DNA from: CAYJSJ01 sp964373065
Lineage (GTDB): Bacteria; Patescibacteriota; Gracilibacteria; Peribacterales; Peribacteraceae
Length of the DNA: 54,583 bases
Assembly (NCBI GenBank): GCA_964373065.1
Contig: CAYJSJ010000005.1
Coordinates: forward strand, 1-54,583
Reading direction: 5' to 3'
A program made the position numbers and the translations under genes. Numbering within the stretch: position 1 is the first letter of the stretch; each line of letters starts with the position of its first letter. The notes under the pieces are model-generated. The model was not told the origin of the DNA, did not search any database, and saw only the letters and a list, made by a program, of their open reading frames with translations. Shown piece after piece: positions 1-7,510 of this stretch.

Positions 1-284
1 CTAAGCGAGAAGCGATTTTACGTAGGCCACGTGGCGAACGAAGTGAGCTTTACGTAGCCTCCAATGAGTTCGAAACTATTCAGATTTCTAAAGTCATCCA
101 CCAGCCCCAGCCACGTAAAATCGCTCGCAGCGGCTCGCGATCACGTGGCAAAGCCAACCGATTCGAACACAGAAAAATATCTAAGCGAGAAGCGATTTTA
201 CGTAGGCCACGTGGCGAACGAAGTGAGCTTTACGTAGCCTCCAATGAGTTCGAAACTATTCAGATTTCTAAAGTCATCCACCAG
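1..284. repeat. 104-bp direct repeat, period 180 bp
   Basis: Bases 1-104 recur exactly at 181-284. The 76-bp spacer (105-180) carries inverted pieces of the same unit: the AGCGATTTTACGT segment of the repeat reappears there as ACGTAAAATCGCT. The unit contains CACGTG and TTCGAA and several small palindromes. No open frame of substance crosses it. It may extend beyond the left edge of the window. Confidence 0.9.
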
Positions 285-368
285 TCGCTACCACTGTCAT
301 CATTAGGTAACGTAGCCAGCCATCCAAAATTCTTACTGCACCTATGGCACCCTGCTCCGGATACAGAG

Positions 369-374
369 TATAAT
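369..374 (+). promoter_or_regulatory. -10 TATAAT for the 381 gene
   Basis: A consensus TATAAT ends 6 nt before the ATG at 381, so transcription would start at about the A of the start codon (leaderless). No good -35 is seen at 16-18 nt. Confidence 0.5.
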
Positions 375-380
375 CCACCC

Positions 381-758
381 ATGAAGAAGCTCTCTCTCCT
401 CGCAGGAACGATCGGCAGCACGGCCGCGTGGTACATCCTATCCAATAAAAAGCTAAGGACAGAACTTGCTCAAGCCGAAGATCCGAGCACCACCATAAAA
501 ATTCTTTCGCGTTACATAGGGCGCGATGCGGAAAAGATCGGAAAGGAAGTATATGAATTCATGCACAGCGAGGAGGTGCAGGAGAAAATCCTACAGGCCA
601 AGGGATTGGCGGAAAAGAACCTAGGGAGCGCGAAAAAACTTGCAGAGAAAAATTTTACGAAGGCAAAGAACGCCTGGGGAAGCCTTCTAAAAAAAGGAAA
701 GGTGGCAGCCTGCGAACGAACTTCTACTACAGAGAGGAGGGACGCAGAACCGTCGTAA
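381..758 (+). CDS. Small YtxH-like protein with one N-terminal membrane segment
   Basis: A 125-residue protein. Residues 2-20 form a short hydrophobic stretch (LSLLAGTIGSTAAWYIL) followed by a Lys-rich helix. From about residue 65 it has an Ala/Lys heptad-like region with repeats of the form (G/A)LAEKN, typical of amphipathic, LEA/YtxH-like general stress proteins. The last 20 residues are polar and probably disordered. It is preceded by TATAAT 6 nt from the ATG and no Shine-Dalgarno. Its 3' end overlaps the convergent carboxylase gene by 32 nt. Function is unknown; the YtxH-like label rests on composition and topology, not on a diagnostic motif. Confidence 0.65.
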   Translation: MKKLSLLAGTIGSTAAWYILSNKKLRTELAQAEDPSTTIKILSRYIGRDAEKIGKEVYEFMHSEEVQEKILQAKGLAEKNLGSAKKLAEKNFTKAKNAWGSLLKKGKVAACERTSTTERRDAEPS

Positions 759-2160
759 GCGGCAAAATCCACTTCGCCGGAAACACAGACCATTCCACCT
801 TCGCAAGGTTGATCTCGGGGTGTACAAGTTGCTGCATCGGGCGGCCGTTGAGGCTGGTTCTGGCATCGGCATAGACCTCTATATCTGTGTACCCCTGCGC
901 GCGATACTCGTCGCGGAGAAAATGGGAAAATTGCAGTATCATGTCCGGCCGTACCGCCATTTTATCTACTTGGCGTTCACTCAGGTATTCATGGGGATCG
1001 ATCTCCCAGGATACATTCGCATCGGGAGAACGCAGGTGAAAAGAAATGATGCCGCTCTTGCTCCTAAGCTTCATGTGCCAGGAGAACATATGCCCCTCCT
1101 CTGTCCAATGGACGCTTCCCGGGTAAAGGAAGTGACGAAGCGGGAACAGAAGTTGCCATGCAACAAAGAGAGCGAGAGCAATAGATACGTACATCTGTCT
1201 TGTTGTAATTTTCGACAACAGAGCATACTTCCCCGTTCCTCTGGCGGAGGGTTCATATATTTTCTGTCGAATCCCTGCCATCTGCAAGCACACATTCCAC
1301 AGCCTTCGCGGCCAGTCTGGTTCAAAAAAGAGCAGTGTTCCTGCAAGCATCATCCACGGAAAAATGCCGATGGAAAACATCTGATCATTTAAAAGATTGA
1401 AGACGAGAGCGACACAAAATCCGACCCATCGCGTACGCCTATACAGAAGCAAAGGAACAACGAGTAGGTCGGTCGCAATGCCGCCATAGCTCATAGCGAG
1501 ACCCATCCACCGTTCGTCCATAAAGGGACCGATGAAAGGAAGATGATCCTCATTACGGATCCAGCCGGAAAGCGGGTATCCGCGAAGCCAGTCCGGCGTG
1601 AGCTTTGCAATGCCCCCGTAGACATAGACGATTCCAAATTGAAACCGCAGAATCCAAAGCGACCAAGCAGGAAGGCGAAACGGAGATGGCGACCTCATCC
1701 CGCCTCCCATCCACGCATCAAGAGACCATCCGCTGCCTGCCGGAATCCACATCATGAGAAACGACGCGAGGAGAACGAGGTAAAAATGATTCAGGTACTG
1801 CGCCTGATCAAGGAGAAAGACATACGAAAATGTGAGAAAAAGACCAATGGCAGAAATGCGATACGAAAGTCCGACAGCAAAAAGAGTGGCACATACCCCA
1901 AGGACTACAAAGTGGAGCTGCATGAGCGTAAGCGATGCCCACGGATGAACCCATGAAAACCCGGGATAGGTGAAGTAAAACTGCGTCCCTGCGAAGTAGC
2001 GTTCTATCCAGCCATAGGAGAAATATCGATAAACCTCGACAATCAGTATCAGCCCGAAAAGAACACGGAAGACTGCAACAGAAGCACCGTCAATAGGCAA
2101 AAATAGCTGTGGAAGGATCCTCCGAAAGGAAAGTCTCCATTTATGGCTAAATTCGCTCAC
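727..2160 (-). CDS. Vitamin K-dependent gamma-carboxylase family (HTTM) membrane protein
   Basis: About 477 residues from the GTG at 2160. That start is preferred to the upstream TTG at 2226 because TTGAGA-17-TAATTT ends 7 nt before it. Several hydrophobic helices form an HTTM-type membrane domain, followed by a soluble C-terminal domain. Landmarks match vertebrate gamma-glutamyl carboxylase: NHFYL (His about 125, equivalent to human His160), GGIAKLTPDW (Lys about 186, equivalent to catalytic Lys218), and later WTEEGHMFSW followed by MKLRSKSG, a family signature. The human enzyme uses reduced vitamin K, O2 and CO2 to carboxylate protein glutamates. Bacterial homologues exist, but their substrates are largely unknown. 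No quinone genes or obvious Glu-rich substrate are nearby. Divergent from the DUF11 gene; the two promoters are about 25 bp apart. Confidence 0.88.
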   Translation of the reverse strand: MSEFSHKWRLSFRRILPQLFLPIDGASVAVFRVLFGLILIVEVYRYFSYGWIERYFAGTQFYFTYPGFSWVHPWASLTLMQLHFVVLGVCATLFAVGLSYRISAIGLFLTFSYVFLLDQAQYLNHFYLVLLASFLMMWIPAGSGWSLDAWMGGGMRSPSPFRLPAWSLWILRFQFGIVYVYGGIAKLTPDWLRGYPLSGWIRNEDHLPFIGPFMDERWMGLAMSYGGIATDLLVVPLLLYRRTRWVGFCVALVFNLLNDQMFSIGIFPWMMLAGTLLFFEPDWPRRLWNVCLQMAGIRQKIYEPSARGTGKYALLSKITTRQMYVSIALALFVAWQLLFPLRHFLYPGSVHWTEEGHMFSWHMKLRSKSGIISFHLRSPDANVSWEIDPHEYLSERQVDKMAVRPDMILQFSHFLRDEYRAQGYTDIEVYADARTSLNGRPMQQLVHPEINLAKVEWSVFPAKWILPLTTVLRPSSL

Positions 2161-2167
2161 AGGGCAA

Positions 2168-2196
2168 AAATTAGCATGGAATAGGCAATATCTCAA
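2168..2196 (-). promoter_or_regulatory. Promoter of the carboxylase-like gene
   Basis: On the minus strand TTGAGA (2196-2191), a 17-nt spacer and TAATTT (2173-2168), ending 7 nt before GTG 2160. It indicates a leaderless transcript and fixes the start codon. Confidence 0.55.
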
Positions 2197-2219
2197 TACC
2201 CAGCGAAGAAAGGAAATAG

Positions 2220-2248
2220 TTGACAACTACCGATATATTAGTTATAAA
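2220..2248 (+). promoter_or_regulatory. Promoter of the DUF11 surface protein gene
   Basis: TTGACA (2220-2225), exactly 17 nt, then TATAAA (2243-2248). This is a near-consensus sigma-70 promoter. The predicted start is near 2255, giving a leader of about 18 nt to the ATG at 2273. A TTG at 2258 would be nearly leaderless. Confidence 0.7.
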
Positions 2249-2272
2249 TATGCACTTTTGTTCCTCAGATCC

Positions 2273-5200
2273 ATGGTGTTTCGCACGCAACGACTCCACC
2301 CATTGGCAAAACTCATTGCAATACTTATTGCGACTCTGCTGGTGCCTCTTCTTGTGGGAGCAAGTGACCCCGCTCTCGGCTGCATCGACATCCAAAAGGA
2401 GACGTTCGATGCACTGGGAAACCCCATCACTCCTGTGACGCAGTTTACGTTCACGCTGGATGGAAACGTCGCAACAACGCAGAATGACAGCAACGGTATT
2501 GCGCAGTTTACCAATGTATCTGCGGGATCGCACACCGTAACGGAAATCCTTCCTCCCGGCTGGGAGTCTGCAGTCGTCACTCCTCCGGGCGGCATAGTCA
2601 TCGTCAATGCAGGAAACGTCTGCTCTACGGTGACATTTAAAAATAGGCAATTGCCGCTCGGAGCACCGCTCATCAGGCTGACAAAGACCGCAAACAAGAG
2701 CACCTACCTCCAGGGTGAACGTGTGGAGTACACCATAACAGTCGAAAATACGGGTAATGCAACGGCAACGGGAATCATCGTAACAGACCCTACTCCTCCG
2801 GGGCTCACGTATGTCGATAGCGCAAGTGACTCTCTCTGTAACGCAACGCAATTGCAGTCCGGACCCGGTGTTGCCTGCGGACCCTTTACTCTTGCCGCAG
2901 GAGCCAGCAAATCCTTGCTCATCGCGTTCGATGTCAACATCAACGCAACGTGTGGGGCGACGATACAAAACGTTGCCGTAGCGACTGCGAACAACGCTCC
3001 ACAGTCCAACCCCGCAAGCGTACTGATTACGGTGCAGTGCCCTCCCGCTCTCGGCTGCATCGACATCAAAAAGGAGACGTTCGATGCACTGGGAAACCCC
3101 ATCACTCCTGTAACGCAGTTTACGTTCACGCTGGATGGCAACACAACGGCTGTCAATGACAGCAACGGGAACGCAAAGTTCACCAACGTGTCTGCGGGGA
3201 CGCACACCGTAACGGAAACGTTGCCTCCAGGTTGGACGCTTGCATCAGTGACGCCCCCGAATGGTACAGTCATTGTTGCATCCGGAGCCTCGTGTTCTAC
3301 GGTGACATTTAAAAATAGGCAGCTTCCCGTCGGTTCACCGGGGCTTTCCATTACCAAAACTCCGAGTAAGTCCTCCCTGCTCCAAGGCGAGCGCGTGTCC
3401 TACACAATACGCATTACCAATACCGGGAACGGTACAGCGACGGGAATCGCAGTCACCGACACGATTCCGACGGGACTTACGTACGTTGACGGCGCAAGCG
3501 ACGTACTCTGCGATCAATCGGGAAACTCTGTATCCTGCGGAACGTTCGCTCTGAATGCGGGACAGAGCCGTGATATCATTGTCGCTTTCGACCTTGGCTC
3601 TACGGCAGCCTGTGGAAGTTCTATAACCAATACAGCAACGGTTTCGGCAGCGAATGCCGCATCACAACAATCGAGCGCAGTCATTACGGTCTCCTGCCCG
3701 CAGGAAGTGGGATGTATCGACATCAAGAAGGAAACATTTAATGTAAACGGTTCAATCCTTACGCCCGTAACGCAATTCACATTCAAACTCGACTCTGGGA
3801 CGCAGACTGTTGTGAGTGACAGCGCCGGCAATGCACGTTTTAACAATGTTCCAGTGGGAATACACACTGTGACAGAAACTATCCCCGGTGGCTGGACACA
3901 GCTAAATGTAACGCCGAGCAACGGACAAGTAACGGTGATCAAAGGAAACATCTGCGTCACCGTCACATTCAAAAACAAGCAAGACCCGTTCGGTACGACG
4001 CAATTTACGATCGACAAAACCGATAACCGGACAACGGCAAGCACTGACAATACGTTAACGTATCAAATAACCGTTCGAAATACCGGCAGTGTGAACGCTA
4101 CAAATGTCACAGTGACGGATGCCATTCCCGGCAACACGAGCTTCGTCTCTGCAGGAAACGGCGGCATACGAAGCGGTAACACCGTAACGTGGATATTCAA
4201 TCTGAATGCAGGTGCGAGCATAACACTCACGATGAGCGTCCGCATCGAAAGTAATGCCAGAGACGGAGATGTCATAAATAATACTGCCTGCATCTCCGGC
4301 GGTCCCTGCGCCGACGACAGGACGACAGTGGAAATTCCCGGCAACCGTAACGGCGATGTTCAGATCTCCGTGGACGACGACCCAGACCCGATCGACGCCT
4401 GTAACGACGATGATCTTGAATACGAAATTCGCCTGAGTAACAGCGGCAACGCAAACGAAGAAGTGGACGTTATAGCACTGCTCGACGGCAACACCGAATA
4501 CAGAAGCAGCAGTGACGGCGGGCGCGAACGCAGCAATGGCCGCGTGGAATGGGACAACGTAAAAGTGAACCGCAATAGCAGCCGCACACTGCGATTACGC
4601 GTACGCATCAGCAGCTTCATCCGCGACGGCGATACGCTCAGGCTTCGCGCAGCGGTGAGCAGCGGGGACGAAGATACGGAAATCACGCGCGTCATCAACC
4701 GTAACTGCGATCCAGTAGTACTCAATACCCTCCCCGACCTCACCATCGACAAAACCGCAGACCGCACGGAAGCACTCCCCGGATCCGTGGTCTCCTACAC
4801 TATTACGATCAGAAACACCGGTACACGCGACATTGGAAACGCTCAACTCACAGACGATTACCCGGAAAGCCTCGTCACAATATCCGATGCAGGCGGCGCA
4901 AGTGATGCGGGCGGGACCCTCACATGGAACTTGGGAACGCTGCGGACGGGCTCCACGACAGTCGTACGCTACCGTGCACGCGTAAAGGAAGGGCTTGCAC
5001 GCGGTACACAAATCAGGAACATCGCGACTGTACGAGGTGACGGCCTCACGCGCACCGACGACCACTCGATTGTGGTTCCGACACCGCCGCAAACAGGCCT
5101 TGGCGGACTGCTGAGAAGCCTTGTGCAATCAGACGCATTTATGAGCGACAGCGCTGAAGCAACGGATGGTACAACACCGGTAACAGACTTGCCCGAAGCA

Positions 5201-5314
5201 CGCTTGGAACCGGTTACAGAAACGAAGAGTACATTGCCGATGACGGTCTGGATGACAACGGTGATGACGGGCCTCAGTATCGGTGGGTTCTTCGGCCGCA
5301 GGTTTCTTTTCTAA
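2273..5314 (+). CDS. Large secreted multi-domain surface protein (CnaB-like and DUF11 repeats)
   Basis: About 1013 residues from the ATG at 2273 (a TTG at 2258 is the alternative). An N-terminal signal segment (LIAILIATLLVPLLVGAS) is followed by three repeats, each a CnaB/SpaA-like beta domain (beginning with GCIDI(Q/K)KETF) plus a DUF11-type domain (Y(T/Q)I...NTG...VTDxxP). A degenerate Asp/Arg-rich domain and a last DUF11 domain follow. The C terminus has PPQTG, a linker, then a hydrophobic helix ending in GRRFLF, so it is probably membrane- or wall-anchored. Bases 2371-2466 and 3046-3141 are almost identical, which suggests recent internal duplication. Likely an adhesin or stalk-like surface protein; partner unknown. 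Convergent with pth. Confidence 0.85.
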   Translation: MVFRTQRLHPLAKLIAILIATLLVPLLVGASDPALGCIDIQKETFDALGNPITPVTQFTFTLDGNVATTQNDSNGIAQFTNVSAGSHTVTEILPPGWESAVVTPPGGIVIVNAGNVCSTVTFKNRQLPLGAPLIRLTKTANKSTYLQGERVEYTITVENTGNATATGIIVTDPTPPGLTYVDSASDSLCNATQLQSGPGVACGPFTLAAGASKSLLIAFDVNINATCGATIQNVAVATANNAPQSNPASVLITVQCPPALGCIDIKKETFDALGNPITPVTQFTFTLDGNTTAVNDSNGNAKFTNVSAGTHTVTETLPPGWTLASVTPPNGTVIVASGASCSTVTFKNRQLPVGSPGLSITKTPSKSSLLQGERVSYTIRITNTGNGTATGIAVTDTIPTGLTYVDGASDVLCDQSGNSVSCGTFALNAGQSRDIIVAFDLGSTAACGSSITNTATVSAANAASQQSSAVITVSCPQEVGCIDIKKETFNVNGSILTPVTQFTFKLDSGTQTVVSDSAGNARFNNVPVGIHTVTETIPGGWTQLNVTPSNGQVTVIKGNICVTVTFKNKQDPFGTTQFTIDKTDNRTTASTDNTLTYQITVRNTGSVNATNVTVTDAIPGNTSFVSAGNGGIRSGNTVTWIFNLNAGASITLTMSVRIESNARDGDVINNTACISGGPCADDRTTVEIPGNRNGDVQISVDDDPDPIDACNDDDLEYEIRLSNSGNANEEVDVIALLDGNTEYRSSSDGGRERSNGRVEWDNVKVNRNSSRTLRLRVRISSFIRDGDTLRLRAAVSSGDEDTEITRVINRNCDPVVLNTLPDLTIDKTADRTEALPGSVVSYTITIRNTGTRDIGNAQLTDDYPESLVTISDAGGASDAGGTLTWNLGTLRTGSTTVVRYRARVKEGLARGTQIRNIATVRGDGLTRTDDHSIVVPTPPQTGLGGLLRSLVQSDAFMSDSAEATDGTTPVTDLPEARLEPVTETKSTLPMTVWMTTVMTGLSIGGFFGRRFLF

Positions 5315-5331
5315 CCGAGTTGGCAAGAATC

Positions 5332-5889
5332 TTATTTATCCACAGATTCTTCCATAACAAACGTTTGCACCATTTCCGAAAGTCCTTCCGATGCCTTTGC
5401 AATAGCTATGCGTTCTTCATCACTGAACTTGCTTAAGACCCAATTGCTCAAATCTTCACCGCTGGGCTGCTGCCCGATTCCTATGCGCAGGCGAGGAATC
5501 TCTTCGCCATAGATTTCGATAATGGATTTGAGCCCGTTATGCGTACCCGGACCGCCCTTCATCCGCAATCTGAGCTCTCCAAGAGGAAGATCGATGTCAT
5601 CGGACATGATGAGAACTTGTCGTTTCGGATCCAGCTTGTAAAAATCAACAACCTTACGCACAGAGTCACCGGAGAGATTCATGTATGTTTTCGGTTTAAC
5701 GAGAAGTACGGGAGCCACCCCGACACGCGCCTCCTGCGTAAACGCTAAAAACTTCTGCTTATCACTGAGCACTCCTACTCCAAAGCGCACTCCCAAAATA
5801 TCTACTGCCATACATCCGGCATTATGCCGTGTTCCTTCATACGAAGATCCGGGATTACCGAGGCCGAAGATAACAAGCGCAGGTTTGAT
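5332..5889 (-). CDS. pth: Peptidyl-tRNA hydrolase
   Basis: Recycles peptidyl-tRNA by cleaving the ester bond between peptide and tRNA in the cytoplasm. The N-terminal FGLGNPGSSYEGTRHNAG carries the Asn and catalytic His of the family. KPKTYMNLSG, DDIDLPLGELR and GGPGTHNGLKSI follow in the usual order. The first in-frame ATG (5811) would delete the GLGNPG and RHN motifs, so the real start must lie upstream. Between the in-frame stop and GLGNPG no ATG, GTG or TTG occurs. The best candidate is ATC at 5889, giving MKPALVIFGLGNPG and 185 residues, the normal family size. TTTAAT ends 6 nt before it. The upstream PH-domain gene stops at 5907. Confidence 0.9.
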   Translation of the reverse strand: MKPALVIFGLGNPGSSYEGTRHNAGCMAVDILGVRFGVGVLSDKQKFLAFTQEARVGVAPVLLVKPKTYMNLSGDSVRKVVDFYKLDPKRQVLIMSDDIDLPLGELRLRMKGGPGTHNGLKSIIEIYGEEIPRLRIGIGQQPSGEDLSNWVLSKFSDEERIAIAKASEGLSEMVQTFVMEESVDK

Positions 5890-5906
5890 AGTAGGATTAA
5901 AAGTGG

Positions 5907-6503
5907 TTATTCACTCAGATCATCGTCTTCAAACTGTTCCAGACTCACCTCACGCGCAACAAGCTGAGAGAGTATCTCCTGGACATGCTTTGCATCGGAA
6001 AGGTTTTTACCATGAAGATACCCCTCCATGTGTCGCATGATGATCGCCTCTATGGCACGGGGGTTATAGACGTAATCCAGAGAGAAAACACTGCCGGTGG
6101 AAATCTTTTCAACACTAATAGTCCCGAAGCGCAGAAGCGTACCCAGGACTCCCTGAATTTCGTAGCTGACTCCCTGCACATCGCTGAAGAGAACGCGTGT
6201 ACTCTGGCGGTGGAACCACCCATGCCACGCAATGTCGATAATCCCTTGGTCTGTAATAATCCACGCATCCAGATAGTAATCGTAAAAGTTCCTCATACCC
6301 CAAACGATGATCGCCACGGAACAGATCGCACCGATGAAGAAGATGAGAGGAAACGGAGCAAGCACGGCAAATCCCCACACAATAAGGAACAAGACCACTG
6401 GCCAGAAAAGGTGTTTCACGCCAAGAAGCCAATGCTTGTGGACAACGCATATGATCTTCTCGTCATCATTAATGTGCCGCAGAAAGAGGCGGGTTCCAAA
6501 CAT
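5907..6503 (-). CDS. PH-domain (bPH2/YdbT-type) membrane protein
   Basis: A 198-residue protein. Residues about 28-68 form two membrane helices (LFWPVVLFLIVWGFAVLA and PLIFFIGAICSVAIIVWGM). The following segment, DAWIITDQGIIDIAWHGWF...STRVLFSDVQGVSY, has the pattern of bacterial PH domains (DUF304): an ITDxGI strand then an IxxxDVQ(G/S)V strand. The C terminus is acidic. The ATG at 6503 has TATCAT ending 6 nt upstream. It precedes pth on the same strand with 17 bp between its stop and the pth start, so they may be co-transcribed. Family members are membrane proteins of undefined role. Confidence 0.75.
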   Translation of the reverse strand: MFGTRLFLRHINDDEKIICVVHKHWLLGVKHLFWPVVLFLIVWGFAVLAPFPLIFFIGAICSVAIIVWGMRNFYDYYLDAWIITDQGIIDIAWHGWFHRQSTRVLFSDVQGVSYEIQGVLGTLLRFGTISVEKISTGSVFSLDYVYNPRAIEAIIMRHMEGYLHGKNLSDAKHVQEILSQLVAREVSLEQFEDDDLSE

Positions 6504-6515
6504 GGGTGCATGATA

Positions 6516-6563
6516 GTTGCAAGGTTGCTAAGTTGCTAGGTTGCTAAGTTGCTAAGTTGCTAG
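6516..6563. repeat. Octamer tandem repeat GTTGCTAR x6
   Basis: Six 8-bp units in register: GTTGCAAG, GTTGCTAA, GTTGCTAG, GTTGCTAA, GTTGCTAA, GTTGCTAG. It lies between the divergent PH-domain and lepB genes, upstream of both -10 hexamers. Confidence 0.95.
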
Positions 6564-6596
6564 CCTGCCATCCTTTCTTCGCGTACAATGGAGGCG

Positions 6597-7220
6597 ATGA
6601 ATCAACAACGCCATGGCCTCTGGTTTCACCTTCTGGATGTCGTTCTCAATATCGTCGTCATCGTTGCGGCGGTCGCCGCCATCCGTACATTCCTCGTATC
6701 GCCTTTCCAGGTGGAAGGAAATTCCATGCTCTCAACACTGGAACACAAGGAATACATTATCATCAACAAGCTTGCGTACATTCTGGGATCCCCTGAGCGA
6801 GGAGACGTCGTAGTTTTTCGTCCACCCAATGACCCCAAGAAACCCTACGTCAAGCGCATCATCGGGATGCCGGGAGACACCATCGTCATTGAAGATGGAT
6901 TTGTCTTTGTGCGTACGAAGGATGCACGGGAACTCCTGTCCATCGACGAGACGTACCTCAACGGAAATAACGCGGGACAGACGTATCAGGCGCCTCCAAG
7001 TTCCGGGAATACCGAAGCCATCACCTACCTCGTTCCGGAGAGAATGTATTTCCTCCTCGGAGACAACCGCCAAGGAAGCCTGGATAGCAGGAGTTTCAAA
7101 GATGCAAATGGCAATGCCAATCCCTACGTAGAGGAAAACGCTGTCCTCGGAAGAGTCTGGTTCGTAGCGCTTCCCATAAGCAAGATCCATGCGCTGGAAC
7201 CGCCGGAATATGACTTATAA
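6597..7220 (+). CDS. lepB: Signal peptidase I
   Basis: Removes signal peptides from exported proteins on the outer face of the membrane. After one N-terminal membrane helix comes VEGNSMLSTL with the nucleophile Ser (about residue 43). YVKRIIGMPGD carries the general-base Lys, and GDNRQGSLDSR is the last conserved box. About 207 residues. The ATG at 6597 is chosen over that at 6588 because TACAAT (6584-6589) overlaps the latter and ends 7 nt before the former; GGAGG also sits just upstream. Likely clients include the secreted proteins at 2273, 12743 and 13686. Confidence 0.95.
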   Translation: MNQQRHGLWFHLLDVVLNIVVIVAAVAAIRTFLVSPFQVEGNSMLSTLEHKEYIIINKLAYILGSPERGDVVVFRPPNDPKKPYVKRIIGMPGDTIVIEDGFVFVRTKDARELLSIDETYLNGNNAGQTYQAPPSSGNTEAITYLVPERMYFLLGDNRQGSLDSRSFKDANGNANPYVEENAVLGRVWFVALPISKIHALEPPEYDL

Positions 7221-7222
7221 GT

Positions 7223-7244
7223 GGGAAACTTTAGAAGGTTTCCC
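7223..7244 (+). terminator. Hairpin after lepB
   Basis: GGGAAAC (7223-7229) pairs with GTTTCCC (7238-7244) around an 8-nt loop, three bases after the lepB stop. There is only a weak T stretch behind it, so it may be a partial terminator. Confidence 0.45.
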
Positions 7245-7272
7245 TTGCAGCCTATAAAAACCGGCGTATACT
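7245..7272 (+). promoter_or_regulatory. Promoter of secE-nusG
   Basis: TTGCAG (7245-7250), 16 nt, TATACT (7267-7272). The predicted transcript starts near 7279, six bases before a terminator-like hairpin. Confidence 0.5.
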
Positions 7273-7284
7273 TCACCTTAGAGC

Positions 7285-7305
7285 ACCCCTTGGGAGGGGT
7301 TTTTT
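7285..7305 (+). terminator. Intrinsic terminator or attenuator in the secE leader
   Basis: ACCCCT (7285-7290), loop TGGG, AGGGGT (7295-7300), then a T run. A textbook Rho-independent signal, but it lies downstream of the predicted secE promoter and 10 nt before the secE ATG. Confidence 0.7.
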
Positions 7306-7314
7306 AAGACACCT

Positions 7315-7506
7315 ATGGATACTATCCCTTCGTACATCAGAGACTGCCTTTCTGAGCTGCATCAAGTGCGCTGGCCGACACGCCAGCAAGCTGTTCGTCT
7401 CAGCGCTATTACCATCGGCTTCACCGCCGTCACAACCGTGGCGTTTGGGATGGTGGATTACGTACTTGCCGCAGCCGTACAGGTGCTCCTCTCTCTTACC
7501 TACTAA
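7315..7506 (+). CDS. secE: Preprotein translocase subunit SecE
   Basis: Short 63-residue single-span SecE, a component of the SecYEG channel in the cytoplasmic membrane. An amphipathic N-terminal helix with the signature ELHQVRWPTRQQAVRLS is followed by one membrane helix (AITIGFTAVTTVAFGMVDYVLAAAVQVLL). The position directly before nusG is the usual bacterial arrangement. There are 4 bp between the secE stop and the nusG ATG. Confidence 0.93.
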   Translation: MDTIPSYIRDCLSELHQVRWPTRQQAVRLSAITIGFTAVTTVAFGMVDYVLAAAVQVLLSLTY

Positions 7507-7510
7507 CAGT

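Noticed and set aside
1..284. tRNA remnants, because of TTCGAA/TTCGAAT motifs
   Set aside because: No stem pairs around these motifs and no anticodon arm could be folded.
2171..3205. Long minus-strand frame (344 residues) opposite the DUF11 gene
   Set aside because: Its Cys/Arg-rich composition is the shadow of the DUF11 codons; it overlaps the well-supported gene throughout.
5336..5344. A perfect DnaA box TTATCCACA
   Set aside because: It lies in the last codons of pth and is single; no cluster and no AT-rich unwinding region, so not an origin.
7445..7510. Upstream extension of nusG overlapping secE
   Set aside because: The ATG at 7511 matches the family start, and the extension overlaps the secE reading frame.
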